A stretch of 64,000 nt of DNA from Marsupella aquatica (Eukaryota > Marchantiophyta): positions 7,936,001 to 8,000,000 of the forward strand of contig OZ316893.1 in NCBI GenBank assembly GCA_973895155.1, in the 5' to 3' direction. Below, one piece after another: positions 34,700 to 44,784 of this stretch; the first letter of the stretch is position 1, and each line of letters starts with the position of its first letter. Under the pieces are notes generated by a model, which was not told the DNA's origin, did not search any database, and saw nothing but the letters and a program-made list of their open reading frames with translations. The translations under genes were made by a program, and so were the position numbers.

Positions 34700-35619
34700 T
34701 GCAACAGCAATTGCACCAGAGAAGGAGGCAAAGAAGAAAAGGAAAGAAGTAAAGAGGGCTAGGGAAGGTGTTGAGGAGGCTCTGTCTCCTCGAAAGAGAG
34801 AGAGAAAGCTTTGAAGGGAAGCTAGGGAGGCTAAGAGGGTGCGAGTGGAGGAGCAAAAGCAAAGGGAGGCTGAAAGAGCTATGCAACCTGAGCTAGCTAT
34901 CAATTCAGGTGGGGCTCCCTTGCCCAAGAGCTACAACTTCTTCCACAGCCAATTCTTACAGGTTGTGAGGGCCAATTTTGGGCCACTAGACTACTGGGGA
35001 AGGAAAACATAGGATGAGAGGATCAGGGTTCGGGAGTAGATCAAGCAACGATTCAAGAATGGAGCCTACCTTGACAACAGATTTTTAAACAAGCGAATTT
35101 CAGCCTCAATCTCAGACGCAAGGAATCATGTGCGGGACAAGATGAGGGATTACCTTGCTGATTTGCCAATAGATGCAGAGGCGGTCAGGGAGCACCAGTG
35201 TCCAGACTTGCTTCCTGAGGATGCATGGACAGCTTGGCTTGAGGAGGAGCTATCTGTTCGAGCCTGGCTGAAGAGACGGCATTGGGACAACGAAATTAGG
35301 ATTGCAGAGGAGAAAAGAGCAGCTGGGGAGGATGTTGATATCCTCCCCTTCCAACAGAGCCTTCGACAGTGGGCAGCTGAAGCAACACGGCTTCCAAAAC
35401 CCCCAACAAGCATCATAGCAGCATTGCAACGAGTGGGAGAGAGACCCATTGTGACTCACCATATGGGGCAAGGCGGCTCCAATCGTTTGAAGGCTGAGTT
35501 TGTAAGTGGCTCCTCCCTTCGCCCCCGCTCCTCTCCCTGACCACCTAACTTCTCTTGCAAAAAGTGAGCCGTTTGCTTGTCAATTTTTGCATATAAGCCT
35601 TTGCGAAACATGTTTTTTG

Positions 35620-35775
35620 CCTTGCGGGACTGTGGTGTCCGATGCTCATCCGATGGTTCTCGCATCAGAAGCAGCATCAGACCTTGTATTATTCAAATTT
35701 TTTAAAGGAACGTCCGATACGCTCCCGATAGAACCCGCATTGGATGTAACATCGGACCCCTCATGGTTCCGAGTG
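35620..35775. repeat. CACTA-1 repeat-word cluster in TNPA-like intron 1
   Basis: TCCGATGC, TCCGATGG, TCCGATAC and ATCGGAC occur within about 150 bp of the first TNPA-like intron. The CACTA-2 gene has its own word in the equivalent intron. Confidence 0.72.
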
Positions 35776-37284
35776 TTTATGGAATTCAAATTTAAACAAA
35801 TCCATTGGCCAGGGCCAATCTAGGATAGGAAAGGGGCGTTGCTAGGACCGTGTGCATTGGACCCCTTGTTGGAATGACATTTGTTTTTTTATTTAGAGGA
35901 TAGGTTAGGGGTTTAGGGTTATTTTTTATTTAGAGGATAGGAGGGGTTTAGGGTTAATTATCTAATTATGAGTTATAGATTTGTGAGACAGGACACTTTG
36001 GTTTAGGCCTGGACTGATTTGGGAGGACATTTCATGGTTGAAACATACTTTATTATGCTAATGTGCTCCTTTAATTATAAAATGTCAGGAGTGGGAGTAT
36101 GGTCGTCCCATTGATCCAAAAGAAAGGGACCTAGCGGCAAAGGAAGGACTTCGGGCTTTGAAGTGGCACATTGACGATGAGTTGGGAGAGGTAAGGGTTC
36201 CCTCGCCCTAGCTAGGTGGCTTAAGGTACTAGTACATTTGTACAGTTTTGACGGGGTTCCTTCATATTAATTAATCAATTAAATTATGTTGTACAGGATG
36301 AGGAGACTTCTGGTAAGGAGGGGTCAGAGGATGAGGACTCAGGATGTGAGGCAGGGTTGGAGGGTGAGCCAAATGTTGCCCAAACTGTACGTCGAGTAGC
36401 CCCGACTATTCCTAGGGTTTCCCCTACTCTTCCTACAGTTGCCCCTACTCCTTCTAGAGTTGCCCCTACCCTTTCTAGAGTTACCCCCAGATTGGCAAGG
36501 AGGGGAGGTGGGTCACATGTTGTTGGTGTGAGCTCCCATCAGTCACAGGGAGCATCACGGGTTGCAAGGCCAGGGCGTTCCGAGGGTAGTAGAGGTGGTG
36601 CTGGCCCAAGCCATCACTCTAGAGTGGCTGGCCCACCTAGCCCTTCCCGTAGAGTCAGTGGTGACTTGGACGATGGTGGTTCTAGGGGCCGAGCATTGTC
36701 CCGTGAGTCAGGTGGGAGCACAGCACGGCATGGGCTAGAGATACCATCTGCAGCTGCAGCCTCCCATCACTCTAGCAGGTCCGCTGGGGGGTGATGCGTC
36801 CTTTCACACTGCTAGGTCGGGGGCTGGTGGGACATCTATTGGGCCTGAGCCCCCTACTGGTGTATCTAGTGGGTCAGGGGCTACCCCAGCATTAAACCTA
36901 CCATTCAGTGAGCAGGTACCTGCCAAGGTTGTTTCCCACCCTCGTTCTCGCCAGAAGAAGAAGGGACGGAAAGCACCATTTTAGAGGTCAGTGACATGTA
37001 GGTAGGGACATAGAGTTCCATAGCTTTGATTGGATACGAGCAGGTACTATAGTGGTATAGTCTTTAGTGAGACTTCCATTCAGGTGTTCCGAGGAGCAGT
37101 CAGCCTTGAGACGGGCTACTAGGTACCTCGGGCCCATTCCATTTTGTACATATTGGGGTGATCCCCTTTTTGGAATCATATTTTGACTACATGTTTTGAG
37201 ACTCATTTTGGGACTCATTTTGGATTCAAATTGTCCTAGACCCCAAATATGAACCCCATGAAACCCTACATTCCCCCCAAGAAC

Positions 37285-37895
37285 TAAAACTGGAACATCC
37301 GATAAGGGGTCCATTTCATCCTACAACGGTAGTTCCGTTCCCAAACCTGTTGGACCTTTCATTGCAGTAAATATCGCAATTTCCCATCCAAATAATATCG
37401 GACCCCTCTTCCAACCTAAACCAAATGAATTGACGTATCCGATACTTATACAATCGGATTATCCGTTACCAATGCTTACGGATAAACCAATATAAAAAGA
37501 ATCAAATTATGCGATAACTATCCCTTCGGACTTTCCGAATCTATTCATATCGGAACGTTCGATGTAGATACTGTCGGAATGTTCGATGCAGATACAATCG
37601 GAACTTCCGATGCAAATACTATCGGAACGATCGATGAAGTTACTATCGGATAGCCTAGAAAATAAGATCCTGGTTGCCACATTAATCCGATACAATAACA
37701 ATTGGAACGGATATTATGCGAAGCAGTTTGTATCGGAAGGTCCGTCAGATTTTGCAACGGAAAGTCCGATGAGTGTCCGATGGTCCATATCCGATGCGTT
37801 TTGAATGGGAAAGTGCGTAGCGTGTTGCATCGGACAGCCCAATTTTACTTTGCGTCATTTCCGAAGGGATCCGATGGATGTGGCATCGGATAATG
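37285..37895. repeat. CACTA-1 right subterminal repeat region
   Basis: Dense ATCGGA/TCCGAT words in both orientations, including a run between 37540 and 37650 where ATCGGAACGTTCGATG-like units repeat about every 25-30 bp. It mirrors the left subterminal region. Confidence 0.85.
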
Positions 37896-37914
37896 GGCCA
37901 AAAATGTACTAGTG

Positions 37915-38065
37915 ATTCCGTTTGTCTGCAATCAAACCTTTCATCTCCTCGTGTGTCCAATCCGACAACTTATTCTTCCTTGTACGTTGTGGTGCAGGAG
38001 TGGGACCTGGGCCAATGTTGAGATCCAAGTCAATGAATGACACACCTTCTCATGTAGGCGCACTT
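37915..38065 (-). pseudogene. MYB/SANT-like gene fragment, right part (Harbinger-1)
   Basis: The minus strand matches the N-terminal part of the Harbinger-2 MYB-like gene (corresponding to about 42440-42590), including the codons for DLDLNIGPGP and for the KLSDWT start of the SANT-like domain. It joins in register with 17905-17984 across CACTA-1. Confidence 0.85.
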
Positions 38066-38389
38066 GGGCCTGGACCATAACTCACATTTTGGCCGCCATC
38101 TGAAAACTCACAATATTATGCAATTCAAGGAACATTGACAAGGCATAATGCACAACAAATTGTCATAATGGATACATTTCATTCAAGTCAATTTAAAAAG
38201 GAGATGTAGATATGTTTGAAAGTGTAGTGGTACATAAGTACACCAGAACTTTATTGAAATGTACAATTGACAAAAACTTTAAGAAAGATTTGAGTTGGTA
38301 CGAAGTATGTCCAAGCAAAAGCAAAAGCAAAAGCAACTGTCTGTTCTTGACATAACAACAAGGTGCTGTTTCTATAGTGAAGGCAATCA

Positions 38390-38875
38390 CTCTCTACCAA
38401 AGTTTTCTTCTGAGCCTCAAAGGAATAGCATCCTGACCATGCATTGCTTGCCCCATGGGGTTGCACATGTTGGGTGTAGTAGACACCAAGGGAAGTGCAC
38501 ATTTGCCCTTGGTCACAATTGTCTGTCCTACATCTATGTTGCGGGCAACAATCTTGGAAAGGTTTGGGGAAATTGCAACCAAATTTGTTCCTATGACAAT
38601 GTTTCTCTGGTCTGCATCTCTGTTTGCATTCTCTGCAACTACTGTCTTGTGTTTGTGTAATCTCTTTTGCAAAATCTGAATAATCTCAGATTACATGGAT
38701 TCCAACATTATGTTGTTTCCATGAACCTTGTAGTTGTCTGCTTTCAACTGGTCAATTCTCTTGTTTGAGATGTTGGGCTTCACTACCTAGGGTTTTGGAA
38801 CTTGACATCTCGGCTTGCAAAGCAGATCAAAGTTGGTCATTAAACATCGACTCCAGGTGGGTCACGTAATCCTTG
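38390..38875 (-). pseudogene. Coiled-coil gene relic (Harbinger-1 third gene)
   Basis: The minus strand has an open segment, 38672-38394, with ISPNLSKIVARNIDVGQ and MHGQDAIPLRLRRK, homologous to the C-terminal half of the Harbinger-2 coiled-coil protein. Upstream to about 38875 the N-terminal half is recognisable at DNA level, but stops and frameshifts break it. An AAAAGC repeat lies just outside at 38311-38335. Confidence 0.8.
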
Positions 38876-39169
38876 GTGCAAGATACTCCAAGTTACGTAG
38901 GTAAGGGCCAACTCGCATGGAGTCGGTCCTTCAGAATGCGGCCTTCACACTTGTCTAACCTTAGCGCATAAAGCACGATCTTCTTGATGCAGTCGATCCT
39001 ACCCACTCCAACATGCAGTCCAGCCTTTCGACCCCGTGTCCCTGCTGTGTCGTTATGTGCACACAGTATACAGGGAAGATTGAAGGGCTAAGGCTCTACA
39101 AAACCAAGTGACCCTGTAAATTGACGATGTGCGACGACTGAACCCTGCAAAGTGCCCTTTGCTAGACGA

Positions 39170-39395
39170 CAGGTTAGCCGAAAGCAAACACAAAGGAAAG
39201 CCGAAAGCAAATACAAAGGAAAGTTGAAAGCTGAAAGCAAACACAATGCCAAGCGTTCTTGCATTGCTCCTCCTCCTCACCAAAGCTGTGCTCACAGTGT
39301 CGATCCTAGCCTGAACACAGACATTCTATTGCTCCTCCTCCTCACCAAAGCTGTGCTCACAGTGTCGATCCTAGCCTGAACACAGACATTCTATT
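39170..39395. repeat. Tandem repeats inside Harbinger-2
   Basis: First, GAAAGCAAAyACAAAGGAAAG-type units (about 39178-39245). Then a perfect 65-bp tandem duplication, with TGCTCCTCCTCCTCACC starting at 39265 and again at 39330. Together they lie between the left TIR and the transposase gene, where promoter and subterminal sequences would be expected. Confidence 0.8.
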
Positions 39396-39999
39396 CAATT
39401 GGCAAGTCCTGCCTGTCCGATGAACGATTCCATGTCCTCTGTTTGGTCTTCGATTTTTCTCTGAATTGGCCTCGATATTGAGCAATGTCGAGTGTTGCTC
39501 TCGGGAAGTAGAGATAGTCGGATTGGGTACTCGGTGGGGACCTGCATTGCATGGAAGAGGAACCAGCCGCTGCTTGCTTGACTGCCGCCGTATCAAGTCC
39601 TGTACTACTGCCAAAGGACTCTCGTTGTGCTCAAGGTCAGTGTGGCGAAGATGAAAAATAGACGTTCACACAAAGTGCCTTGAGTATTTTAGTTCTGGAT
39701 TGTCACCAAGGATTGAGCACTTTCTTGTAAAGGAAGAGCCCACATCTACTCGAGTACTCCTTGTACTTGTACTGAATAAGTTCAAAGTATAGGACATGTC
39801 CATATACTTGGAAAAATCAATTGCTTTTCACTAAGATTACTAGCACTCTATTTTTCTTTGGGATGACAATTCTAGATTGCTTTCATGTAGTTTGTACAGG
39901 TTTTCTTCACTTGATATGATGGTTTCACTTGATATGACTGTGTTTGTTTTCTTTCTTCCATATATTGTGCAGGCCTTGGGATTGCAAAACTTGGAAAAT

Positions 40000-41310
40000 A
40001 TGGTTCTTTCAAATGAGGAACTTGAAATCATTTTGTCAACAATTCTTGCATTCCAACAAGTGGTTTTGCAGCAAATGCGATTTGCAGCTCTTGTTGGTAA
40101 CTATTTTTTGGAATCAGGTGACGGGAGACTCCTTGCAAACTTGTTTATACTCTTCCAAACCATTCAACATGCATTTTCCAGAGACCATCGTCTTCTATCG
40201 GACAATTATATCGAGCCCAGATCTAGAGAATGGAGTGGCTGGTACCTTATGCATGTCATCGAAGACGATCCTGTTCGCTTCAAGCATTTGTTCTGCGTGT
40301 CACCCGCAACATTCATGTACATTTGCGACTTGGTTCGAGAAGATTTGACTACACATCCCCCACCTGGCCTTCGCAATTTGACCAACAGGACATTGTCCGT
40401 TGAGCGACAAGTTGCCATAGTGCTGCGTAGATTTGCTACTGGGTGTTTGTTGTTGACACTTTCGGAGATGTTTGGGGTTTCAGTTCCATGCATTTCTAAT
40501 GTGATTTGGCGATTTGTTAAGGCATTAATTAGACACGGTAGAGAAAGACATTTGAGTTGGCCGCAAGGAGAGGCCATGGCAAGGGTGAAAGAGGAATTTC
40601 GCCAATTGCAAGGATTTCCAAATTGTTGTGGTGCAATTGATGCTACTCATTTTCAAGTGGAGTTACCTCTTGGAACAAACTCAACTGATTATCGTGACTA
40701 CAAACATGGCCAAAGCATTGCGATGCAAGCCATTTGTGATAGTCGACTTTGATTTTTGGATGTCTTTGCAGGATGGCCTGGTAGCATTCAAGACTCACGA
40801 CTTTTGAGAGTCTCGGGTTTTTATGACGACGTTTTGACACACCGCACAAAACTCTCTGGTCCCACATTTACAGCTCCGACAGGATTCACTACAGGGGAGT
40901 ATATTATTGGTGATGCTGGCTACCCTGCTTATCCTTAGTTGCTAAACCCTTTTCCAGCAACTAGAGAGCATAGTCGAAAGAGAGAGTTCAACTACAGGCT
41001 TAGCTCAACTAGGATGTGTGTGGAGCGTGCTTTTGGTCAAGTGAAAAATAGTTGGAGATTTGTTTCTCGCAAAATGTTTCGGCCGCATCCATATCGATTG
41101 CCACATTATATTACATGTGCATGCCTTTTGCATAACATTCATATTGACCGTGGAGATGTATATGATCCAGCATGGGGTATAGATGCAGACCCTCCATATG
41201 AACCTGGAGGTCCCCCTGCTGCACCTCAGACTTCAAATAATGGGCGTAGATATCGTATTGCAATGATGAATCATTTGCTACCTGAGGGAGAATGGGGGCA
41301 TGAAGCTTAG
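40000..41310 (+). pseudogene. Harbinger-2 transposase with two nonsense codons
   Basis: A single frame of 437 codons from ATG 40000 to the stop at 41310, broken only by TGA at 40750-40752 and TAG at 40936-40938. Upstream sequence to 39877 is open, but a splice acceptor at about 39972 suggests an intron there. Seen: an N-terminal helical region, an HTH-like LSVERQVAIVLRRFATG, AIDATHF with the first catalytic Asp, AMQAICDSRL, then FLDVFAGWPGSIQDSR with the second Asp, TGEYIIGDAGYP, STRMCVERAFGQVK with the catalytic Glu, and CLLHNIHIDRG near the end. The stops fit CGA to TGA and TGG to TAG; at the second site Harbinger-1 still has TGG. Length and motifs are those of PIF/Harbinger DDE transposases, which act with the MYB-like partner. 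Confidence 0.93.
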
Positions 41311-41489
41311 AGTGTGCTGCCCGAGTTGCCAATAGATGTAATAGACAGTGATGAAATTTAATAAAACCAAACTATGGTTGATGTTGGCACCATATTTTAT
41401 TCATGTGCAATTATATGTTGTCATTTCAAGAAGTATACTTGACTAAAATGGAAGTAGTTGCTTCTCTAAACCAAGTATGTGCAACTACT

Positions 41490-42619
41490 CTATTGTGATG
41501 GTCGTGAAGAATTTGCTAGCTTCTCTAGAAGAATGTCATTCAAACGTCCCATCTGCTCAGCTGTTGTGGTTGATGCTGTGGTGATTGCTGTTGCCAAAAC
41601 AGCAAATTGCCGCTCACGGCTTTCACAATCAAGCTTGGCCATGGAAACCATCTCCGCACAACTATTGGCCATGGATTTCAAATGTGCTTGTTTGTCGTTC
41701 CCAATCTTGGCTGCCTTTCGCTTTACACCTCTATTGCCGGGGCCAGAGAAGTCCTGAGGGGATGATGGTTGCTGCACTCCACCTGTACTCTCTGTATTTG
41801 GTTGCGTCCTCTCATGTGTTGGTCCTGTGAAGTGCGTCTGGCTTGACGGTGCCGACCTGTCTTCCTCAACCCCAACATCATCATCACCTGTAGACATGAT
41901 TCCTTGCATTTAGTAGAGCAAAGAGGAAGGAGAGAAATTTCACCCCAAAAATTTACAGTACCAATCCACCATAACAAAAATTAAATTGCACAATGTAAAT
42001 GAAAGAAAAAATTCATCAAGTAGGAAAAAATAGATTACTCACTTCCAGATGACAAGTTGAATGGGTCCTGGTTTGTATTGTGGTTCATCCTAGAGTAATC
42101 AGATAAGAACTCCGTAGGTGGCGTGATGCGTGGAACATCTTTATACCATCCCAACAGATCTGCATACAGATCAACAGAGAAATGAGTCGGGAATTGTTGT
42201 AGGCGTCGCTCCTTCTCATCCATGTCAAAGTAAGAAATCTGCCCGGTCTTCTCCTTCTTCTCATAATCGTAAATCTTTTTGAACTTGCTGTCAATGAGCT
42301 GCCACTTCTTCTTGCAAGAGGATGGATCTCGAATAGGTCGGGTGAACCCCTCATCCTCCATAAATTTTTCCACGGCCTTCCATTTCAACTTGGTGCTAGT
42401 CATCTTTTGTTGCGTAGAACCCTCCATGATAACATTGAGGTGTTCAGATCGCTTGGCTGCAATCAAGCACTTCATCTCCTCATTTGTCCAATCAGGCAAC
42501 TTATTCTTGACTGGAGGTTGTGGTGCACCGTTAGGACCTGTACCAATGTTGAGGTCCAAGTCAACTAATCGAATACGTTCTCGTGAAGGTAGACCACGGC
42601 TCTGCTTCTGGCTCGTCAT
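41490..42619 (-). CDS. MYB/SANT-like partner protein of Harbinger-2
   Basis: Two exons, 42619-42043 and 41887-41490, give 975 nt and 324 aa with an intact frame across a GT-AG intron. The SANT/trihelix-like domain covers about residues 40-130: LPDWTNEEMKCLIAAKRSEH, KLKWKAVEKFMEDEGF and SCKKKWQLIDSKFKKIYDYE. The C-terminal part is acidic and then has a basic patch GNRGVKRKAAKIG, a likely nuclear localisation signal, followed by a helical region ending in KLANSSRPSQ. In known PIF/Harbinger elements the MYB-like protein takes the transposase to the nucleus and to subterminal DNA. It is convergent with the transposase and stays intact although the transposase does not. Confidence 0.9.
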
Positions 42620-42847
42620 CTGACATTACAGAGTAGTATGCAAGAGACACAATTCAGAAGCAAAAATTCATTAACAACTCTTTGCGCAAGTGAAATCATT
42701 AAATTCCAAATAGACAGAAGATTCACATTTCATTTCAATGCATACTTAAATACATCCCAACTTTATTCAAGTATACAATTGAATCAAAATTTAATAATTT
42801 TGAGCCACCAAAAAGTACGTCTAACTAAAACAAAACAAAAACAATGG

Positions 42848-43456
42848 TCAAGGCTCTAAGCCAAGAGAATCACTATCTACACATCTTTTCTTTCTAGGTC
42901 TCACAAGAACAGCATCCTGGCCATGCAATGATGGCCCTGTACTATTAGAGACACGAGGTGTAGTAGAGCTCACGGCTTGTACTACATCAATAGCCATTTT
43001 TCCCTTGACCATATTTTTCTGCCCCACATCTATGCTATGTGCAACAATCTTAGAAAGATTAGGAGAAATTGGAACCAAAGGTTCACGTGTAGCTATCACA
43101 ATGTTTTTCTTGCCTAAATTGTCCAAAAACATTGCTTTCTGTGAGTGACCTCTTCTTTGCAAAATTTGAAGAGCCTCATATTGCATGTTTTCCAACGTGC
43201 TATTGACTTCATGAAGCTTATGAATTTTTGCTTTCAAGCTTACTTTCTCTTGCTTTAGTTGTTCCGTCTCTCTACGTAAGGCACTAGAATTACACATCTC
43301 GGCTACCAAAGCTGGCCACAACTGTTCACAAAACATAGACTCGAGCTCTGTGAAAGACTCTTTAAAGTCCTTTAGCTGGCCCAAAAACTTTTTTGCAACA
43401 TCCTTCAATTCATGTTTGTTTTCCATGGCGTAGTCCTGCTCTGAAAGAAATTTCAA
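42848..43456 (-). CDS. Coiled-coil protein, third gene of Harbinger-2
   Basis: An open frame of 202 codons. An internal ATG at 43426 (MENKHELKDVAKKF) is the likelier start. Residues about 10-105 are predicted helical and coiled: LKDFKESFTELESMFCEQLW, ETEQLKQEKVSLKAKIHKLH, NSTLENMQYEALQILQRRGH. The C-terminal half has PISPNLSKIVAHSIDVGQ and GPSLHGQDAVLVRPRKKR, both recognisable in the Harbinger-1 relic. The gene is not one of the two canonical Harbinger genes, and I do not recognise a family. It follows the MYB-like gene on the same strand; conservation in both copies argues that it belongs to the element. An upstream exon in 43457-44600 is possible. Confidence 0.75.
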   Translation of the reverse strand: MKFLSEQDYAMENKHELKDVAKKFLGQLKDFKESFTELESMFCEQLWPALVAEMCNSSALRRETEQLKQEKVSLKAKIHKLHEVNSTLENMQYEALQILQRRGHSQKAMFLDNLGKKNIVIATREPLVPISPNLSKIVAHSIDVGQKNMVKGKMAIDVVQAVSSTTPRVSNSTGPSLHGQDAVLVRPRKKRCVDSDSLGLEP

Positions 43457-43799
43457 ACCTCAAATAATCACATTTCAGAAGTATGCTTGCTTCAAATCAT
43501 ATTTACAATCTACCTTTGGAGAACTTTGTCTAATACTCACAGGCTGGGTTAGTCTAGAATACAAGGTGTACAATACGAATGTACACAACATTAACTTTTA
43601 TACTTACAGACTACAGTGACGGCAGTTACCATAGACGGCTCAGTTCTACGAAAGCTTCTTGGGACTGGGGTAGGGGACAACGGAGACATCTCAATAGAAG
43701 GTCTCAATAGAAGGCAGTGGGAAGAGCTGAATAGAAACTTAGCAGCGACAGCTCAACCGAGAGAGCATCTCAGAGATCAAGAACAAAATAAAGAGAGCT

Positions 43800-44040
43800 C
43801 ACCAGAACTTTCGCTGTTGAGTGAAGCAGTATTTCAGTAAGGAGAGACCGAGAATGAAATCAATCAGCAGCAAGCAGCTTTGCTGCCACCACCTTCGATC
43901 AGCAGCAAGCAGTTTCGCTCCACCTTCGATCAGCAGCAAGCCCTTTCGCTCCACCTTTCGCTGCTGAGTGAAGCTGAATTTCAGTAAGGAATGGAGAGGC
44001 CGAGAACAAATTCGAGCAAGCAGCAAGCAGGTTGAATTGA
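43800..44040. repeat. Direct repeats in Harbinger-2 right subterminal region
   Basis: CTTTCGCTGyTGAGTGAAGC followed by ATTTCAGTAAGGA occurs at about 43807 and again at about 43960. Between them the CTTCGATCAGCAGCAAGC unit is repeated. This is the region upstream of the coiled-coil gene, close to the right terminus. Confidence 0.7.
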
Positions 44041-44667
44041 AACTACGACTGCTAAACGGAGCCCCCAACACAAATCAGGTTGAATTTAATTTAATTGAAA
44101 CTACTACTGCTGAACGGAGCACCCAACACAAATCATCCGAAATACAGCAGTATACGAGATTGAGCCAGGTATCGATTGTGGATTGTTGTTTACTGCTCCA
44201 AGCTGAATGCTCGATGCTGAATTTTGAATGCTCTTCGTGACTACTTCAGACATTTCATGACTACTTCAGACGTTGATTTCTCTCACTAGTGTTTAAACAC
44301 AAAGGCCATATGCAGGGCGTCGTCCATAGTCCATATACAGGGCCGAGGTAGTTTGCAGGGATACCAGGAGAAAAGAGGCGGTGGAAACTGGGACTACAAT
44401 AATCTACACTAAATCCATTGAAGCCCGTTGCACACAACACGTGTCAAGTGTGAATTTTGTTTTATTACCCAAGTGAAGTTCAGGACCTGCAAGGTCCGGA
44501 AAGGTTCCGGTCCTTGCCTTCACATTTCCTGAGTTTATGCCGTTAGGACTGGCAGGGCAGGAGGTGACGGCATCTTTCTCTCTTTCACTAGCATGCTGCC
44601 GATTGTCAGTTTTAGGGCCGCAAAGGTTAGGACCGACTCCATGCGAGTTGGCTCTAAGCCATTCTTA

Positions 44668-44691
44668 GGACCTTCACATGCGAGTTGGGTC
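44668..44691. repeat. Second Harbinger-type terminus beside Harbinger-2
   Basis: GGACCTTCACATGCGAGTTG followed by GGTC and TTA closely resembles the inverted Harbinger-2 terminus 14 bp upstream (shared CATGCGAGTTGG and GGACC). It could be the original right end of Harbinger-1, into whose tail Harbinger-2 jumped. Its partner at the left is not found. Confidence 0.6.
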
Positions 44692-44784
44692 TTATGAAAA
44701 AGATAGGACCTTTTGTTTATGACCAATGCCATCATCCATAATTTTCAAGCTCTGATACGCCCTAATAATGGCTTTTGTGTGCCC

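Larger units (their letters stand above)
34214..36984 (+). pseudogene. TNPA-like gene of CACTA-1, broken
   Basis: Exon 1 runs 34214-35501 but is interrupted by a short insertion at about 34400-34699. Exon 2 is 36089-36190 (34 codons, as in CACTA-2) and exon 3 starts at 36297. Conserved with CACTA-2: the VRANFG...W segment, RFKNGAYLDNRFLNKRISAS, DKMRDYLADL and HHMGQGG...LKAEF before the intron, and a C-terminal RSRQKKKGRKAPF ending at 36984. In-frame stops lie at 34812-34814 (TGA), 35010-35012 (TAG) and 35037-35039 (TAG). Exon 3 changes frame near a G run at 36785-36793. Exon 3 encodes a proline/threonine repeat region (VAPT-type units) and a Ser/Gly/Arg-rich tail absent from CACTA-2. Confidence 0.85.
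17985..37914. mobile_element. CACTA-1, 19.9-kb En/Spm-type transposon containing CACTA-2
   Basis: Left end CACTAGTACATTTT at 17985 and its inverted copy AAAATGTACTAGTG ending at 37914 are perfect over 14 bp, and similarity continues imperfectly to about 33 bp (TCCGAT inside both). Flanking target duplication is ATT (17982-17984 and 37915-37917), the 3-bp TSD expected for CACTA. Without the nested CACTA-2 (9,681 bp plus 3-bp TSD) the element is about 10.2 kb. Gene order from left: tnp2 (-), SET gene (-), TNPA-like gene (+). All three are disrupted, so it is not autonomous now. A short MITE-like insertion lies in its TNPA-like gene. Confidence 0.95.
17060..38904. mobile_element. Harbinger-1, decayed PIF/Harbinger element split by CACTA-1
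   Basis: Two pieces belong to one element: 17060-17984 and 37915-38904. Joined across the CACTA-1 insertion (target ATT retained on both sides) they align continuously to Harbinger-2, with the break falling inside the MYB-like gene near 42440 of the Harbinger-2 copy. The left piece carries the 3' half of the transposase. The right piece carries the start of the MYB-like gene and the coiled-coil gene. The 5' half of the transposase is absent, and about 1.1 kb between transposase and MYB-like gene is deleted relative to Harbinger-2. The left TIR is not found. A possible right TIR lies at 44668-44691, beyond Harbinger-2. Confidence 0.85.
38905..44654. mobile_element. Harbinger-2, complete-length PIF/Harbinger element
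   Basis: Left terminus GGGCCAACTCGCATGGAG at 38905 and its inverted copy ending at 44654 match over 25 bp with one mismatch at position 2. A shared GCGGCC lies about 10 bp further in. Flanks are TAA (38902-38904 and 44655-44657), the 3-bp TSD typical for Harbinger. It carries a transposase (+), a MYB/SANT-like gene (-) and a coiled-coil gene (-). The transposase has two nonsense codons, so this copy would need a helper. It sits between the remains of Harbinger-1 and the FEN1 promoter. Confidence 0.95.

Noticed and set aside
40752-40790. Reading the shared TGA as part of an intron in the Harbinger transposase
   Set aside because: The codons right after it (FLDVFAGWPGS) are conserved transposase sequence, and no GT donor fits upstream without removing conserved residues.
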